Assembly: GCA_030248195.1 (NCBI GenBank)
Contig: JASAND010007624.1
Span: 1-64,000 of the forward strand
Origin: Trissonchulus latispiculum
Taxonomy: Eukaryota; Nematoda; Enoplea; Enoplida; Ironidae
Direction: 5' to 3'
DNA: 64,000 bases
Positions 53,201 to 63,087 of this stretch are shown here, piece after piece. Position numbers and translations under genes: made by a program. Numbering within the stretch: position 1 is the first letter of the stretch; each line of letters starts with the position of its first letter. Under the pieces are notes generated by a model. That model worked only from the letters and a program-made list of their open reading frames with translations. It had not been told where the DNA came from and searched no databases.

Positions 53201-55699
53201 TTGTTGAAAACCCGCCTGATGAGGGGTAAACTGTGCTAAAGTAGTGTAATGTGGAGCAAAATTCTGGGGCTGTAATTCTACAGTGTACAGTTAGTGCTCG
53301 GACCGGTTCCGATTTTTGAAACCGGTTCCGGTTCCGGTTCCAGAGCACCGGTTCCGGTTCCGGTTCCGGTTCCGGTTCTAGCTTCCGGTTCCGGTTCCAA
53401 TTGAGATTTTTGTAAAAAGGCTTATAATTCAATTTTTTTTAGTTTTTTATATAAATTGGACCAAAACCTTATGAGCCAACGTTGTTATATGCTCAACGTT
53501 ATTAATTTACATGTAAAATAGTAATTAATTTTTATGCCAGTTTTAATAGTGTTAAAATGTGTTAAAAGTGTAATGAATATGTAAAAAATTTCAATCCTAA
53601 ACTCGTTTCCTGTGTCCCATGGTAATAGTTTGTTCAACTGTCACTAAGTATAGGAATTTTACGCATTCACAGCATGTCACTGCCACTAATTAGCTGGTCC
53701 TCTCCTCTGATTTACTTTGCTTGACAATTGACCAAGAATTTGTTAATTGTTCGCAATCCTCTATCTTGTTTGCTCAAAAACTAGTCATGTTTCTTTTTTG
53801 CATTGATACAGCAAGACATATACACTGGAATCTTATTTCTTGACATTTGGCGGTACATTGTAGCTGTAAGAAGTGGAAAAATGTAAAAATTTGGAAACAG
53901 TAAAGAATTCATATGTTTGTTTGTCAACGACTGTCTACTAAGAGAAAATTGCGAAAATCTGTATGCACCCATTCTAATGTTCAGTGAAAACTCTAGAAAA
54001 CCAAAGTTAGGTTCCAGGTATATATTTATTAGAAAAAGAAATCTTAGGCTATATTTTGATATAAAGATGGTTTCTTAACTCCAAGTTAGGGTTTGTTTTT
54101 GATAGATATCGGATATTTGTGCATTTTTTGTGCATATTAAAAAATAGGGTGCGTTTTGGAAAAAATGTTTTTATTGGAAAAAATGTTGCATTTTAAAAAA
54201 TTTTTCTGAACAATTTCTTGTCGTTTTAACAGATTAACAAACGGCAGTAAGAGAGCTAGCATTGTACGCGTCGAACCGTTGTAAAGGAAAAAATGTGAAG
54301 AAATACTTTAAGAGAAATTGGCTTAATCCAGTCGCTTATTTCTGACAATGAAGGGACATATATAAGTATATAAATACAACCCAAAGCCAAAATATTTCAA
54401 TAATTAATTAGTGGCTTTTGTAAACAAGAAAGAATAGAACAGAAGTAAGGTCTTTGCGACGTTGCTCTGATCGAAAAATAGTAAGAAGATGCGGGGGTCT
54501 GGGGGCGGCAGCCCCCAGCTAAAAGCTAGAGCTTTTTTTAAAATTTGAAGCACTTTCTAAATTTTTTAGGACTCTTTGTGGTTAGCGGAAGTATAATTTG
54601 ACTGTGCATTTAAGTGTGCATTAATAAATTTAAGTGTGCAGCTTGGAAAAAGTGTGCATGTGCACAATAAAATGCACAAGAGACAGACCTTGCTCCAAGT
54701 AACAATTATTATTAGTGCTTCAAAGTTGGTTACTCCAAAAAGGAATCATCAGCTCAAAAGTAATTGCATATCTTACCAACATGCAAGAAAAAGTTATAAC
54801 TCTTACATGTTAAAAAATAATGCCGCATAATGGGTTTCGGAAAACTTTCAAAAGACTACATTCAAAAGCTAGAAAAATTTTCAGAATTTCCCGACTGAAA
54901 GTGTTATTTAAAAGCTAGAGAAATTTTGAAAATTTGCAGGCGAAAACTTAATTTTTGGATACATTTTTCAAAACATCTGAAACAAATTACACTGGAACCG
55001 GTCCGGTTCCAAATGCTACCGGTTCCGGTTCCGGTTCCGGTTCCGGTTCTAAAAATCCTTCCGGTTCCGGTTCCGGTTCCGGTTCCGGTTCTACCGGTTC
55101 CAGTGGAACCGTTCCGAGCACTATGTACAGTGCCTTTGCAGTCACAGGGTTGTTGTAACCAATCTCTCTTCTTGTAGATACTACGTCTTAACCTTGTGCT
55201 ATAGTTACTTGTTAGTCATCAGGTCAAGAAAGCTCTATAGACTACCTTTGCAAACTGTTTCGTATTCATAGGTAAGTAGTGCCTAAATACGTTCGTGTTA
55301 TTTTGCTACTTTAAGCAAAATGCGATATTTTTACTCTTGTTCTATCAATTTTTTAGAACTGATCTCGATGATGCTAACAGTTCAGTTGATGATCAAAAAC
55401 CGGTGACTGTATCCTCTGGTGATGGTTCAGAGTTTCATGAACGAACATTTGTGATCTTCAGTGACACGGATACGTTCAAAAAGGCCTGTCCCTTTGCTGC
55501 CGGTAAATCTTCATCGTCTTCAGGAAATCCCTGCTATCCCTCCGGTAGGCTGCGACCTCCGCTGCCGTCCTACTGCGTTGTGACCGGTCTGCCGGCCCGA
55601 TACTTTGATCCGATCACTAAACTGCCCTATGTTGATCCGGAGGCTTTCAAAGTAATCAGAGATGCCTATGCCAGATTTTTGGACGAATGCCGGAATTAG
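41163..55699 (+). CDS. VPS72: Vacuolar protein sorting-associated protein 72 homolog (YL1), six exons
   Basis: Coding exons are 41163-41276, 41968-42135, 52316-52415, 52654-52830, 53096-53225 and 55357-55699. The total is 1032 nt, 343 aa plus stop; human YL1 is 364 aa. All introns are GT-AG and the phases join correctly. YL1 binds H2A.Z-H2B and belongs to the SRCAP and TIP60 complexes in the nucleus. The N-terminus has the family signature (NAGQKM, EEDEFYNTTYGGF). An acidic histone-binding stretch (ESDYLDSDFDQNEDDIEND) and RRVVTKAYK follow. The middle has RPMTQAERLEEAKKTEEQNL and GPRITYYSCRMP. The last exon holds the YL1_C domain (CVVTGLPARYFDP, then LPYVDPEAFKVIRDAY). The first in-frame ATG was taken as start. 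The CDS is intact, so the gene is probably functional. Confidence 0.95.
41459..41853. mobile_element. CTGG-family short element, copy 4, in VPS72 intron 1
   Basis: The TIRs are CTGGGTTTTCTTTAG and CTAAAGAAAACCCAG. The duplication CAAACA (6 bp) is at 41453-41458 and 41854-41859. CCCCCACTTTTTGGG-type blocks adjoin the ends. Confidence 0.83.
41968..42135 (+). CDS. VPS72: VPS72 exon 2
   Basis: The acceptor is TTTTTCTAG and the donor is AAG followed by GTGAAT. It encodes the acidic region and the basic RARRVVTKAYK. Both boundaries are phase 0. Confidence 0.92.
42232..44007. mobile_element. TA-flanked element with TAGCCATGGGGG ends
   Basis: The TIRs are TAGCCATGGGGGAAACCCAC and GTGGGTTTTGCCCCCATGGCTA (one extra T). 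TA precedes and follows (42230-42231, 44008-44009), as for Tc1/mariner-type targets. Subterminal GGGGAAAACCCA motifs recur near 42400-42450 and 43705-43745. A TTAA element is nested at 42556-43543. It lies in VPS72 intron 2. No transposase frame. Confidence 0.75.
42556..43543. mobile_element. TTAA element, GGTGGTGATTCC subfamily, copy 2
   Basis: TTAA is at 42556-42559 and GTAA (mutated) at 43540-43543. The ends are GGTGGTGATTCC and GGAATCACCACC. It is the inverted counterpart of 10539-11527 along its whole length, 988 versus 989 bp. Confidence 0.85.
44753..46131. mobile_element. hAT-like element splitting the RNase H retroelement
   Basis: The 8-bp duplication CTTGAGGC is at 44745-44752 and 46132-46139. 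Both subterminal regions share TAAAACCCTGC..GGCC..GGCCAACCT in inverted orientation. Removing it rejoins the retroelement frame from LLQRIKAGP to STDLTGWNIS. The AT-rich interior (44890-46040) has no gene. Confidence 0.7.
46459..46846. mobile_element. 388-bp hAT-like MITE (CACTAGCGTAGCCAG ends)
   Basis: The ends are CACTAGCGTAGCCAG and CTGGCTACGCGCCTG. The flanking octamers GATACCTG and TATACCTG differ at one position. A GCGCCGAAGGCGCG hairpin and GGCTCCGCCCCC-type blocks lie inside. The copy at 60936-61338 is in the opposite orientation. Confidence 0.78.
47400..48060. repeat. ~660-bp repeat, copy 1
   Basis: It matches 63088-63780 in direct orientation nearly throughout (GGTGTAAAGGCGTCTGCGCG, TTAGAGGTTCGGGAGGGGTA, AGACAGTATCCCCCCATGCT). 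Several frames stay open, but they contain stops in different places between the copies, so it is not a gene. Confidence 0.8.
48130..48570. repeat. ~145-bp tandem repeat, three units
   Basis: Each unit contains CAAAAATGAAAGTC, TTTGGTATCAAATGAAAGCC, GTCATT and AAAAGTGGCCC. The third unit has a short deletion. The first half of a similar unit structure is absent at 63780 onward. Confidence 0.75.
48792..49900. mobile_element. TA-flanked element with TAGAGGTCGGGG ends
   Basis: The TIRs are TAGAGGTCGGGGAAAAAAACC and its near-perfect inverse. TA is at 48790-48791 and 49901-49902. Subterminal repeats of GGGAAAAAAAACCAAC occur at 48970-49022 and, inverted, at 49490-49530 and 49845-49890. Same general design as 42232-44007. 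In VPS72 intron 2. Confidence 0.8.
49971..52125. mobile_element. Element with ~120-bp TIRs starting GGTAAAATGCTCC
   Basis: Positions 49978-50090 and 52018-52120 are inverted copies containing GGTAAAATGCTCCTCCGGAG, then TGAGGTTGCGAAATCAAGAG and GGGCTAGGTTCTG. No target duplication was identified. The interior holds a G-rich block at 50351, a GCGCCGAAGGCGCG hairpin at 51016, a GGGTCGCGGCAGCGACCCC hairpin at 51083, and a repeat-bearing frame at 51655-51979. Confidence 0.72.
51655..51979 (-). CDS. Possible element-encoded peptide with two internal repeats
   Basis: Two minus-strand frames contain WNQPSKIGTSDGKTDTGN...PEN and WNQPSKMGGSDGKTDCGN...PEN, about 190 bp apart. The frames overlap but differ, so a frameshift separates the repeats. 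Composition is polar and disordered-looking. I recognise no family. It could equally be a plain DNA duplication. Confidence 0.3.
52316..52415 (+). CDS. VPS72: VPS72 exon 3
   Basis: The acceptor is TTTATAG and the donor is GGATG followed by GTAATC. It encodes EPVYKRGPTDKQPKPKRAK and a short linker. It ends in phase 1. Confidence 0.9.
52654..52830 (+). CDS. VPS72: VPS72 exon 4
   Basis: The acceptor is TTTGTAG and the donor is CCTTGG followed by GTACGT. It encodes the helical, basic middle region with RPMTQAERLEEAKKTEEQNL, matching the animal YL1 motif RPLTQEELL..AK.TEE.NL. Confidence 0.92.
53096..53225 (+). CDS. VPS72: VPS72 exon 5
   Basis: The acceptor is TTTTTAATTTTAG and the donor is GAGG followed by GGTAAA (GT at 53226). 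It encodes RFEQDELDRKKR and GPRITYYSCRMPIVENPPDE. It ends in phase 2 and completes a Gly codon with exon 6. Confidence 0.92.
53292..55123. mobile_element. hAT-like element with CCGGTT arrays in VPS72 intron 5
   Basis: The TIRs are TAGTGCTCGG and CCGAGCACTA. The 8-bp duplication TGTACAGT is at 53284-53291 and 55124-55131. Hexamer (GGTTCC)n arrays lie just inside both ends (about 53301-53400 and 54998-55115). This is the same design as 1534-2679 with a different hexamer. It contains a nested element at 54087-54692 and no transposase. Confidence 0.85.
54087..54692. mobile_element. hAT-like element nested in the intron 5 element
   Basis: The 8-bp duplication CTCCAAGT is at 54079-54086 and 54693-54700. 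The ends are TAGGGTTTG and CAGACCTTG. The sequence it interrupts is a GGTGGTGATTCC-subfamily remnant (TTCTTAACTCCAAGT..., later GGAATCATCA). The intact relatives at 11462 and 12075 provide the empty site. Confidence 0.8.
55357..55699 (+). CDS. VPS72: VPS72 exon 6 (YL1_C domain)
   Basis: The acceptor is CAATTTTTTAG. It encodes a linker, FHERTFVIFSDTDTFKKACP, and the YL1_C domain: CVVTGLPARYFDPITKLPYV and AFKVIRDAYARFL. It ends CRN and TAG, shorter than the vertebrate C-terminal extension. Confidence 0.95.
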
Positions 55700-56537
55700 G
55701 ATTGGGAATTTGAGTCCCGATTTTAGTGAATTTAGCAGTTGGACTAACCTTTGGTTTGGTTCCATTTCCTATGAGGTTTCTGGAACGATAGTTAACCGGA
55801 GGTCCTGTTGTGGCCTAACTGGAGAGTTCACGGGCTTTGATAGGCCTTATTTTGATTATCTCATGTGAAAAAGCAAGAAGATTTTATGTCCGAACAGTGT
55901 AAAAATGGATAACTTCATTTTGTTTGTATTGGTTTTTGTCTGAGATCCTTATGGTGCATTCTGCTAACGATTGTCTAAGGTCGCTAGGAGTTGTGTACAT
56001 ATTATAATGTATACGTGTTTAATTCTTCAGAGGTTTTTGAGATGACATCATTCGTTGATTCTGTTAATTTAACATTTTAACGTTAAGAATTTGTGAAAGT
56101 GTATTGATGGAAAATTATTTTTTGTAGCGATACAATATTTTTGCAACGATTTTCATTCTTGCATGGGTGTAACCAATATTTGGAGATTCGGGGGTTGAGG
56201 ATGGCTATGGCCAAATTATTTGTTTAGCACAAAACTATTTGTTGACAACGGAAATTACCAACTTCTCTTTTTGACAAGTTTTGAATACTGCAGGTTTTCT
56301 GTGTTTCCCAGAAACGAACGCAGGGTTTTCTGGGTTTCCCCAGAAGTTGGAACATTTTTTAAATGTAAAGTTCAATAGTTAAGTTTCCCCGAAAAAATTC
56401 ACATGAAGAACCCCCATCAGGAAAATGAAACAATGCCAGCATTACAATAAATAAACGCGATTTCATCACGTCTTAGAGAGAAATAATTATCAACATGCAT
56501 CTGTTTTCTTTGGGCTGGACAATAATAATATACATTA
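55700..56537. other. Probable VPS72 3' UTR and flank
   Basis: AT-rich, with no further coding frame in phase. Overlapping AATAAATAAA at 56446-56455 is the first strong poly(A)-signal candidate after the stop. Confidence 0.45.
56446..56451 (+). promoter_or_regulatory. Candidate poly(A) signal of VPS72
   Basis: AATAAA, overlapped by a second AATAAA four bases later, 747 bp after the stop codon. Such motifs are common by chance in AT-rich DNA. Confidence 0.3.
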
Positions 56538-56875
56538 CTGGGTTTATTTTAGGCAAATATATGTGGGGGGGTGAATAAAATGCTCCAAAAATGCTAAAAA
56601 TGCTGTATAAATAGCCTGTTTTCCACATACACTGCTATAACTATGCTTAAAAGTGCTCAAAAATCAAGTTTCAGCACCAAAAAGGGCGAAATTTTTAAAA
56701 ATTTGACCAAAAATCCTAAAAATTTGGCAATTTCTGGGCACCTTAGGGTGAGTGGGGGAGAAGCCCAAAAAAGTGGGGGTGGGGTCGAGTGGGGGGGGGG
56801 GGGAGGTGCTCGAGTGGGGGGGAACCCAAAAAGTGGGGGAGGGCGCACCCCCCGCCCCCAGTAAAATAAACCCAG
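56538..56875. mobile_element. CTGG-family short element, copy 5
   Basis: The TIRs are CTGGGTTTATTTTA and TAAAATAAACCCAG. The duplication CATTA is at 56533-56537 and 56876-56880. CCAAAAAAGTGGGGG-type subterminal repeats match copies 2 and 4. Confidence 0.83.
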
Positions 56876-56880
56876 CATTA

Positions 56881-59800
56881 TGGAAACTTCGTATAAAGCA
56901 AAAACACATTTATACAGTTAGCTACACAAATTAGAAGTACTATTATGCACACAATAAAAGGTGTAAACAAAATACGCGCAGGCATTGAGAAATTTTCGGA
57001 TATATGAACTTGCATTATATACAATATTCATTAAATTTCCTTTGGTATATCCTAGCTCGGCGTTTTGTTTATCTCCCAAACCCCCCCTGTCTTCGATTCG
57101 CCAATATTTAATTTTCCTTTAATTTATCGGCAACGCTCCTTCCAAATCTTGTGACCACTTTCAGCCTGTAGACATTTTGGCTGACTTCAGCGTTTTCATC
57201 CTATTGTTTGCATTTTGTTGTAAGTTTGCTAGTGTTAAGTAAATTGTTGCAATTTCATGGTCTGTTATTTCCTAACTCTGCAAGCTAATAAAGTTGCTGG
57301 AGTGTGCCTGTGTTCGCTATGATATTTTTGTATCTAACGTATTCAGACGGTATCGGCATTACTAGGATAGTTATTATTGATTGTGAAATCTTTAATGTAG
57401 TTCTGTCAAAGCGAATTGTAGCTTTTAATAACGATCAAACGATTCATGAAGTCAATGATTGACTCTCTGCTCACCAGTAGTCTGAATCACACTTTAACAG
57501 GGTGCCGGGACCTCCCCGAAAGTGGGGGTACGGTACAAGAGGGCTAGCAAAATCAGGGATAGGGGGCAGTGCCAGGACAGTCGGGTCAAACTAAAAATTA
57601 TACGAATTTTAGCCAAAATTTCTTAAAATTTCCAAAAATTAACAGCGCGAAAAAATTTCACTTTTTGTAGAAACTTTTCTGCTTGGGCCCTCCCCGCAAA
57701 TTAGAGATAAGGTCCAAGGGCAGGTAAAATTTGGGTTAAAACAGGTACAGGACCCCTCAAGAATGCATACCCTTGTTAAGGTATGGTTTGAATAGTTTTA
57801 TTTGGTTGAATGAGCCAAGAATACTATAGGCATAGTCACGCAAATGATAGCTTTAACGTTTACGGCACGAACGCATCCAACCGATGCATGATGGATGAGC
57901 ATTACGTGTGCAGCTTCAATTTTCCTATGGATGATTCGAAAGTAGCTTACGTTTGCACAATTTTGAGATTTTTAGGTATCAATCCGGTGTGGTCACACAG
58001 TTAAGACTGTCGCCACATTTCTATTTTTAATGATATTGAATGAATGAATTGGAGATGACACTGAGTAACCGCTCATGCAGCTTTCCAAGGTGATTTTCAA
58101 GTGTGTTGTAACACCCAAAAAGGACGGTCGCCCTTTGGGTTATCTCGGATATACGCGGAGCTACGTGTTAATGGATTCCGGCACTCGCTGGGAGTCACTG
58201 GCTAAAACAGACGTGCTAGAATTTAATTTTTGACTTGATATGATTCTCCATTGGTGTGGTGCAGTAAGAAGCCACTGCGCTTCTTAGTGAGGTTCAATTT
58301 TGGGATGTAGACTGCCAAAACAGTTTCAGCTTGCAATTGCGAGTGCTGCTTCTGTCTGTTGTATACAGCATCCGCTTATTTTGGTGAAACATTTGTTTGA
58401 AAGCTTATTAGATTTAATAGGGAAACGTGTATACGGACAGCTATGGATGTGTTTAATTAGGATAATTGAAAAAGGTCAGGTACCTGTGTCAGGCTAGAAC
58501 ACTCACCGCCAAGTCATGGAAAGAATTGCTGTTGCGGAGAAGGAGTAATAGCGCATTTAGTCTAAATGTAACAAGCAACTTTGCTCTCTATGAATTTAGT
58601 AGGGATATTTTTGGCTTTGGCCAAGTTTTTGTAGGAGATATATTTGGTTGGTAGTTTCTTCAATTCAGTGATATTTTCTTTTTCACAAATATATTATATA
58701 TTGCGTATTTTCAATACATTTCTAACCTGGTATGCATCACGTCAATTTAGTTTTTGCGGTTTTCACTGGAATGGCAGAAATGCTGTTATGCTATGAAGCC
58801 TATTCTTTTGAGTCACAGGTGTTACTGTGCTATATATTTCATTCGTTCTCTTTCAGTTATTTATCTGCTAAGTCTGGCTCGATTGTAGGGTTACGGAATT
58901 TAAGTGATACTTTTGCTAATAGAGTCTGTCAAATCATTTCATTTAAGCTTCAAATTTTTGGCTGGTAAACAAGAAAGTAAACACAAATACTTTATACATC
59001 CCTTTTAATCTGTTCTGCTTGCTGATAAGGTAATGTTTGGCACTGGCATTATTTTAATCTTATTCCAGTGTACCTATCCAATTGCATTCTGTCAAGACCC
59101 CTTTAGTAGGTAGGTAAAATGACGGCAGCTTAATTTTATGACATGTTAGACAAGACATGTTGTTGCCTAGTAGTAAGTAAGACCCAGGTCCCTTTACGCC
59201 CCTCAGCTCCTTGTGTGTTTCAATTTAGAATGTTGGTCCAAATTTATGGACAGACTTGGAAGGGGAGGGGGGATGACTGTTCTAGACATATTTTCTGTGT
59301 CTATTTGATAACATGTTGCTTAGTGCATAGTCAACATAGAGATTCCATACATGCCTTTGGCTTCCTATGTCTTCTTCTACAAAGTCTGTCAAATCAAGTA
59401 TTATCTTCTGAAGCCTTTTCGCCTATAAATTGCTCTAGAGTTCTGGATTCTTTCTTGGCGTCTGCGCCTTTTCGTATGAGAAATGAGGAGACTACTTTCT
59501 TATCCGCTTTCTTGTTTATATGTCCATCTTATAGTGTTAATCATTAATCTTTCTTCTTCTTCCTCGAGCCTGCCTTGGCTTTTTCGCTTGACTCTGTGTT
59601 TCCATTTCAATGGAAAGACTTAAGGCTAGCTCTTTTTTGGGGGGCTTTCACGTCATCAGACTTCTTTTTTTGCAAAGATAATTTGGCTGTGTGTTAACCC
59701 AATTGAGAAGGGACTGAAGGAATTCCCGTTTTTTTTGTTCAAGTTTTTATCCAATCTGTTTTGTCGAACATGTTTAGTTAGATTTAGATTTAAGTCGACA

Positions 59801-60080
59801 AGGAATGAAGTAGGGACAACGGCAGTTACGTATTAATGACATGAAAATCGAGTAAAACAAGTTGTGCACATCGTTTGAGTTAATTTATATATATATATAT
59901 ACTCTATTGCTTACGCATACGTTCTTTCGTAACTCTTGTAGGATTTGCATTATTATTTTTGACTAAGTCCAACAGACTTTCAGCGGTTCTCAACGTTTAT
60001 TTCTAATGTATATGTATATACGTGCTAGGTTGTGTATATGCAAAAATAGAAGTGTCATTCCGTAGTTCTACCATTAAGTG

Positions 60081-60113
<33 letters not shown>

Positions 60114-60600
60114 CTACAGACGTTTCTGCAATATATAGGCTTTCCTGTTCTGAGTGAATATGAATCTAACAGTAAAACCAAAATTACAACTACTCAATAG
60201 ATTGGTGCCAAATTGTATCATGAAATGTTGACTGTGATCACGAAACCGTCTAGATTCTGCGGTTACAGCGCATCTACGTAAAAATATGGGATTGAAATTT
60301 TGGGCAGGTATATCTCGTATTTTCTCTTTGCTTGTGAAAATTTTCCATCCCTGTCTTAAATTTTATATTCTTCTCTTGTATACACGTTAGGTTAGGTAAT
60401 AAATATACGTCTGCTTTCTCTTTCTTATTTAATGAAATTTAGCCAACTCGCCTCGCCACCTGGGTCTTAAGTTAAAACAGGGCGAGGGAGTTGAGCCTGT
60501 GATTGCCTTTGTCGAAATATTATGTAAGAAAAATTTGTGAAATTCAAGAATGTAACAGAATTAGTAGCAAAGAAAGAAATAATGCATATATCATTGCAGC
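56881..60600. other. Unassigned low-repeat region
   Basis: This is the least transposon-like stretch of the window. Short frames are open at 57810-58004, 58075-58230, 58732-58968 and 59143-59547, but none shows a domain I know. On the minus strand near 59560-59610 a short frame is very basic (KAKAGSRKKKKD then stop) and follows an AACACAG acceptor-like site. It could be a terminal exon. A (TA)n run lies at 60083-60112. Positions 57500-57770 may be an element with GGGTGCCGGGACC text. Confidence 0.4.
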
Positions 60601-60935
60601 ACCTATGGCATATTTCGATTTGGGGGGTTATTCGAAGGCCCCCCAGATTGCTCCCCATAAATTTCGACCCTCCCCCCATACCCCGAATAATTACTACAAA
60701 CGTTCTGGCTTCACCGGATTTTTGGAGGAATTTTCGTTATTTTAACTGGACAAACTCTTAAAATTAGTCATTTTAGCGAATTTTTTACAGTTTTCAAACG
60801 TAAATGCGTAAAAACTTGAAAACAGTTTCCAAAAATATGCCCCATAAAGCTCCGTCCATAAAAATTGCCATGAAATATTTAATCCAGTACCACAAATTGG
60901 AAATGGGCCGCTTGACGTGGGGATATATAATCCAC
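60601..60935. mobile_element. Decayed relative of CTGG-family copy 1
   Basis: CCGGATTTTTGGAGGAATTTT, ACTCTTAAAATTAGTCATTTT and CAAAAATATGCCCC follow the interior of 988-1364 in order. TIRs and duplications are not preserved. Confidence 0.5.
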
Positions 60936-61338
60936 CAGGCGCGTAGCCAGGGGGGGGGAATGGGGGGAATTCCCCCCCCCCCCCGAAATTGTGTTGCCCC
61001 CTGGAATTTTTTCCTGCCATGTGTAAAACGTCCTTTCAAAACATTTTCGCGCCTTTCGGCGCGTATTTACTTAAATTTACCGTCATAATATGGGTTTGGA
61101 ACGCCAAAAATGAGTGCTAAATACCTTATTGGATGTGGTTCGCCCAGTTTATGCATCATTTGCGTGCTTGAAAACGTATTCAGCCTCATTTTGTTCTTTA
61201 ATTCAAAGAATGCTTTGAAAAAATTCCTGAGACGTAACATATTTGACAAGTTTTTCAACTTCTGGAGGGCTCCGCCCCCCAGACCCCCCACCAAATTTTG
61301 GCATTCCCCCCCGAAAATTTTTTCTGGCTACGCTAGTG
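60936..61338. mobile_element. 403-bp hAT-like MITE, inverted relative of 46459
   Basis: The ends are CAGGCGCGTAGCCAGG and CTGGCTACGCTAGTG. The flanking octamers TAATCCAC and TAACCCAC differ at one position. It carries GGCTCCGCCCCCCAGACCCC and a GCGCCTTTCGGCGCG hairpin. Confidence 0.78.
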
Positions 61339-61346
61339 TAACCCAC

Positions 61347-61679
61347 AAAACTTCAGTTTCGCCCTAAATTTGGGCACTTGACTTCTTGTTTGGATTAAAC
61401 TTGCTTTTCCTTTTCGAAATTTGGTTTCCAAGAAGTTGAATATCAAGAAATTTTTAAATTAGCAATTAAGAGAATAATTGAACCAATGGCTTGAACTTGG
61501 GGTTATTCTCTTTAAGTGTGTTTGCAGACAAACAGCTTTGTAGGTTTTAAATGATTGCAGAAATGGTGTGAAATTGTGTTTTTGAAGGTTAAATTTGACA
61601 GTATTTAGTCTAACATCCTAACATCCTAACACACATATATATATATATATATGTGTGTATATAGCAGGCATGAAACCAT
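61347..61679. other. No gene; ends in a TA microsatellite
   Basis: Unassigned AT-rich DNA with a short (TA)n run at about 61634-61652. Confidence 0.5.
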
Positions 61680-61688
61680 GGTAATATC

Positions 61689-62087
61689 AAGAGTACATAA
61701 TAACTAAGATTGTGACAAGCGTCACGCTCTCAGTTATCCAGCGAAAAACATCATCTGCACAATAACGGCTGACCCCCCCCCACAACTGAGTACCTGGTGA
61801 CCCCCCCCACAACTGAATACCAGGTACACAATTGTGTACAAGCACTCGCTTGTATGTTTACATGTTGAAGCCAAAAACATTCCATCAACAGCTGGCCACT
61901 TTTGAGCTTCAACATGTAAACATACAAGCGAGTGCTTGTACACAATTGTGTACCTGGTACTCAGTTGTGGGGGGGGGTCACCAGGTACTCAGTTGTGGGG
62001 GGGTAGGCCTTTATTGTGCAGATGATGTCTGCAGCCTAATAACTAAGAGTGGGACGCTTGTCACACTCTTAGTTATTATGTACTCTT
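61689..62087. mobile_element. 399-bp fold-back MITE with 9-bp duplication (MULE-like)
   Basis: The ends AAGAGTACATAATAACTAAG and its complement begin arms of nearly 190 bp, leaving a very short unpaired centre. The 9-bp duplication GGTAATATC is at 61680-61688 and 62088-62096. Long TIRs plus 9-bp duplications suggest Mutator-like elements, although Merlin (8-9 bp) is possible. Identical peptides appear from both strands because of the palindrome. Confidence 0.82.
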
Positions 62088-62096
62088 GGTAATATC

Positions 62097-63087
62097 ATGA
62101 TATCGTGATATCATATATACGTATATATGTGTGTATATATGTAATATATATAAATACATATATACATATATATTATATAACGCGTTCGTTTGCTGAATGT
62201 GGCTTTTTATGCGGCAAATATTTTTCTCCATTTCCATCATTTCTTTGCCTCCACTCCATTTAGTTTAGCATAAAATGCACCCCTGTCGATTATATATATA
62301 CGTATAAAAGATTTATGCCCCTGTCTAAGCCAGCATTTTTTGTGTTTCGTTGGAAGGATAACTTTTATATGGCTTTAAGAGTAAGCATATATATGTAAGA
62401 CTTTAATTTATGCTGTGCTTTCTTTTTCTAAGGAAACTATCTGTCTAAAGCTGGCGTGATTGGGCGAAAGGTCTTGTGAAGAATTTATTTTTGGACTGTT
62501 TTTGTTGGTTTTTATATTTTGGCACTAACCACGGACGACATTCCGACTAGTGGCCGGCTCACATGAATACGGATTTGGACTAGTGGCTGGTAACTATACC
62601 TATATAAATGATTAATTCTGGCCTGTTTAAGTCGTCTTTATCGATGCCAAAATTTTTCGGCTTTATTTCCGTTTGTTTAGAACCATAAGTTAACGCAGGG
62701 GGTCTGGGGGAGTCCAATCCTCCCGCCCCAACCCGGACAAGGTACAAGCTCTACCGCCGTCGGGGACAAGGGGTAACGAAAAAATAGCCAAGGGAGGCAA
62801 AAATGGCCGGAAAAAATTTGTTTTTACACTAAAATTTCAAAAAATTTCTGGCTTCGCCGGAATTTTTTGTTAAACCTTTCAATTTTTCGTTAAAATCGAC
62901 CAAAATTTATAACTTTTTTATAAAAATTGAAGATTTTGTTGCACATTATAATAAAATTAATTTAAAATAAAATTAGCGTTAATTTTTCTGCAAGTTTCAC
63001 TAATTTATTTTTGAGGTACAAGCCCCCTCAAATTTTCTGGGGACAAGCCCCCCACCCTATTATGTAGGGGCGCGATAGCGCCCCTAC
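62097..63087. other. No gene; AT-rich with TA-rich and G-rich blocks
   Basis: TA-rich simple sequence fills 62110-62180. From 62695 a G/C-rich element-like section begins. It ends in the hairpin TAGGGGCGCGATAGCGCCCC at about 63065, comparable to the hairpin at 51083. Confidence 0.5.

Noticed and set aside
53181..53432. Glu-Pro repeat protein (EPEPEPEP) and its +-strand counterpart near 54955
   Set aside because: Translation of the hexamer arrays of the hAT-like element in VPS72 intron 5.
58075..58232. Frame with KGRSPFGLSRIYAELRVNGF, reminiscent of an IS3-type helix-turn-helix
   Set aside because: Short, isolated, with other frames equally open and no integrase domain nearby. Treated as coincidence.
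61734..62092. Matching 60-80-aa frames on both strands
   Set aside because: They are a consequence of the palindromic MITE at 61689-62087.
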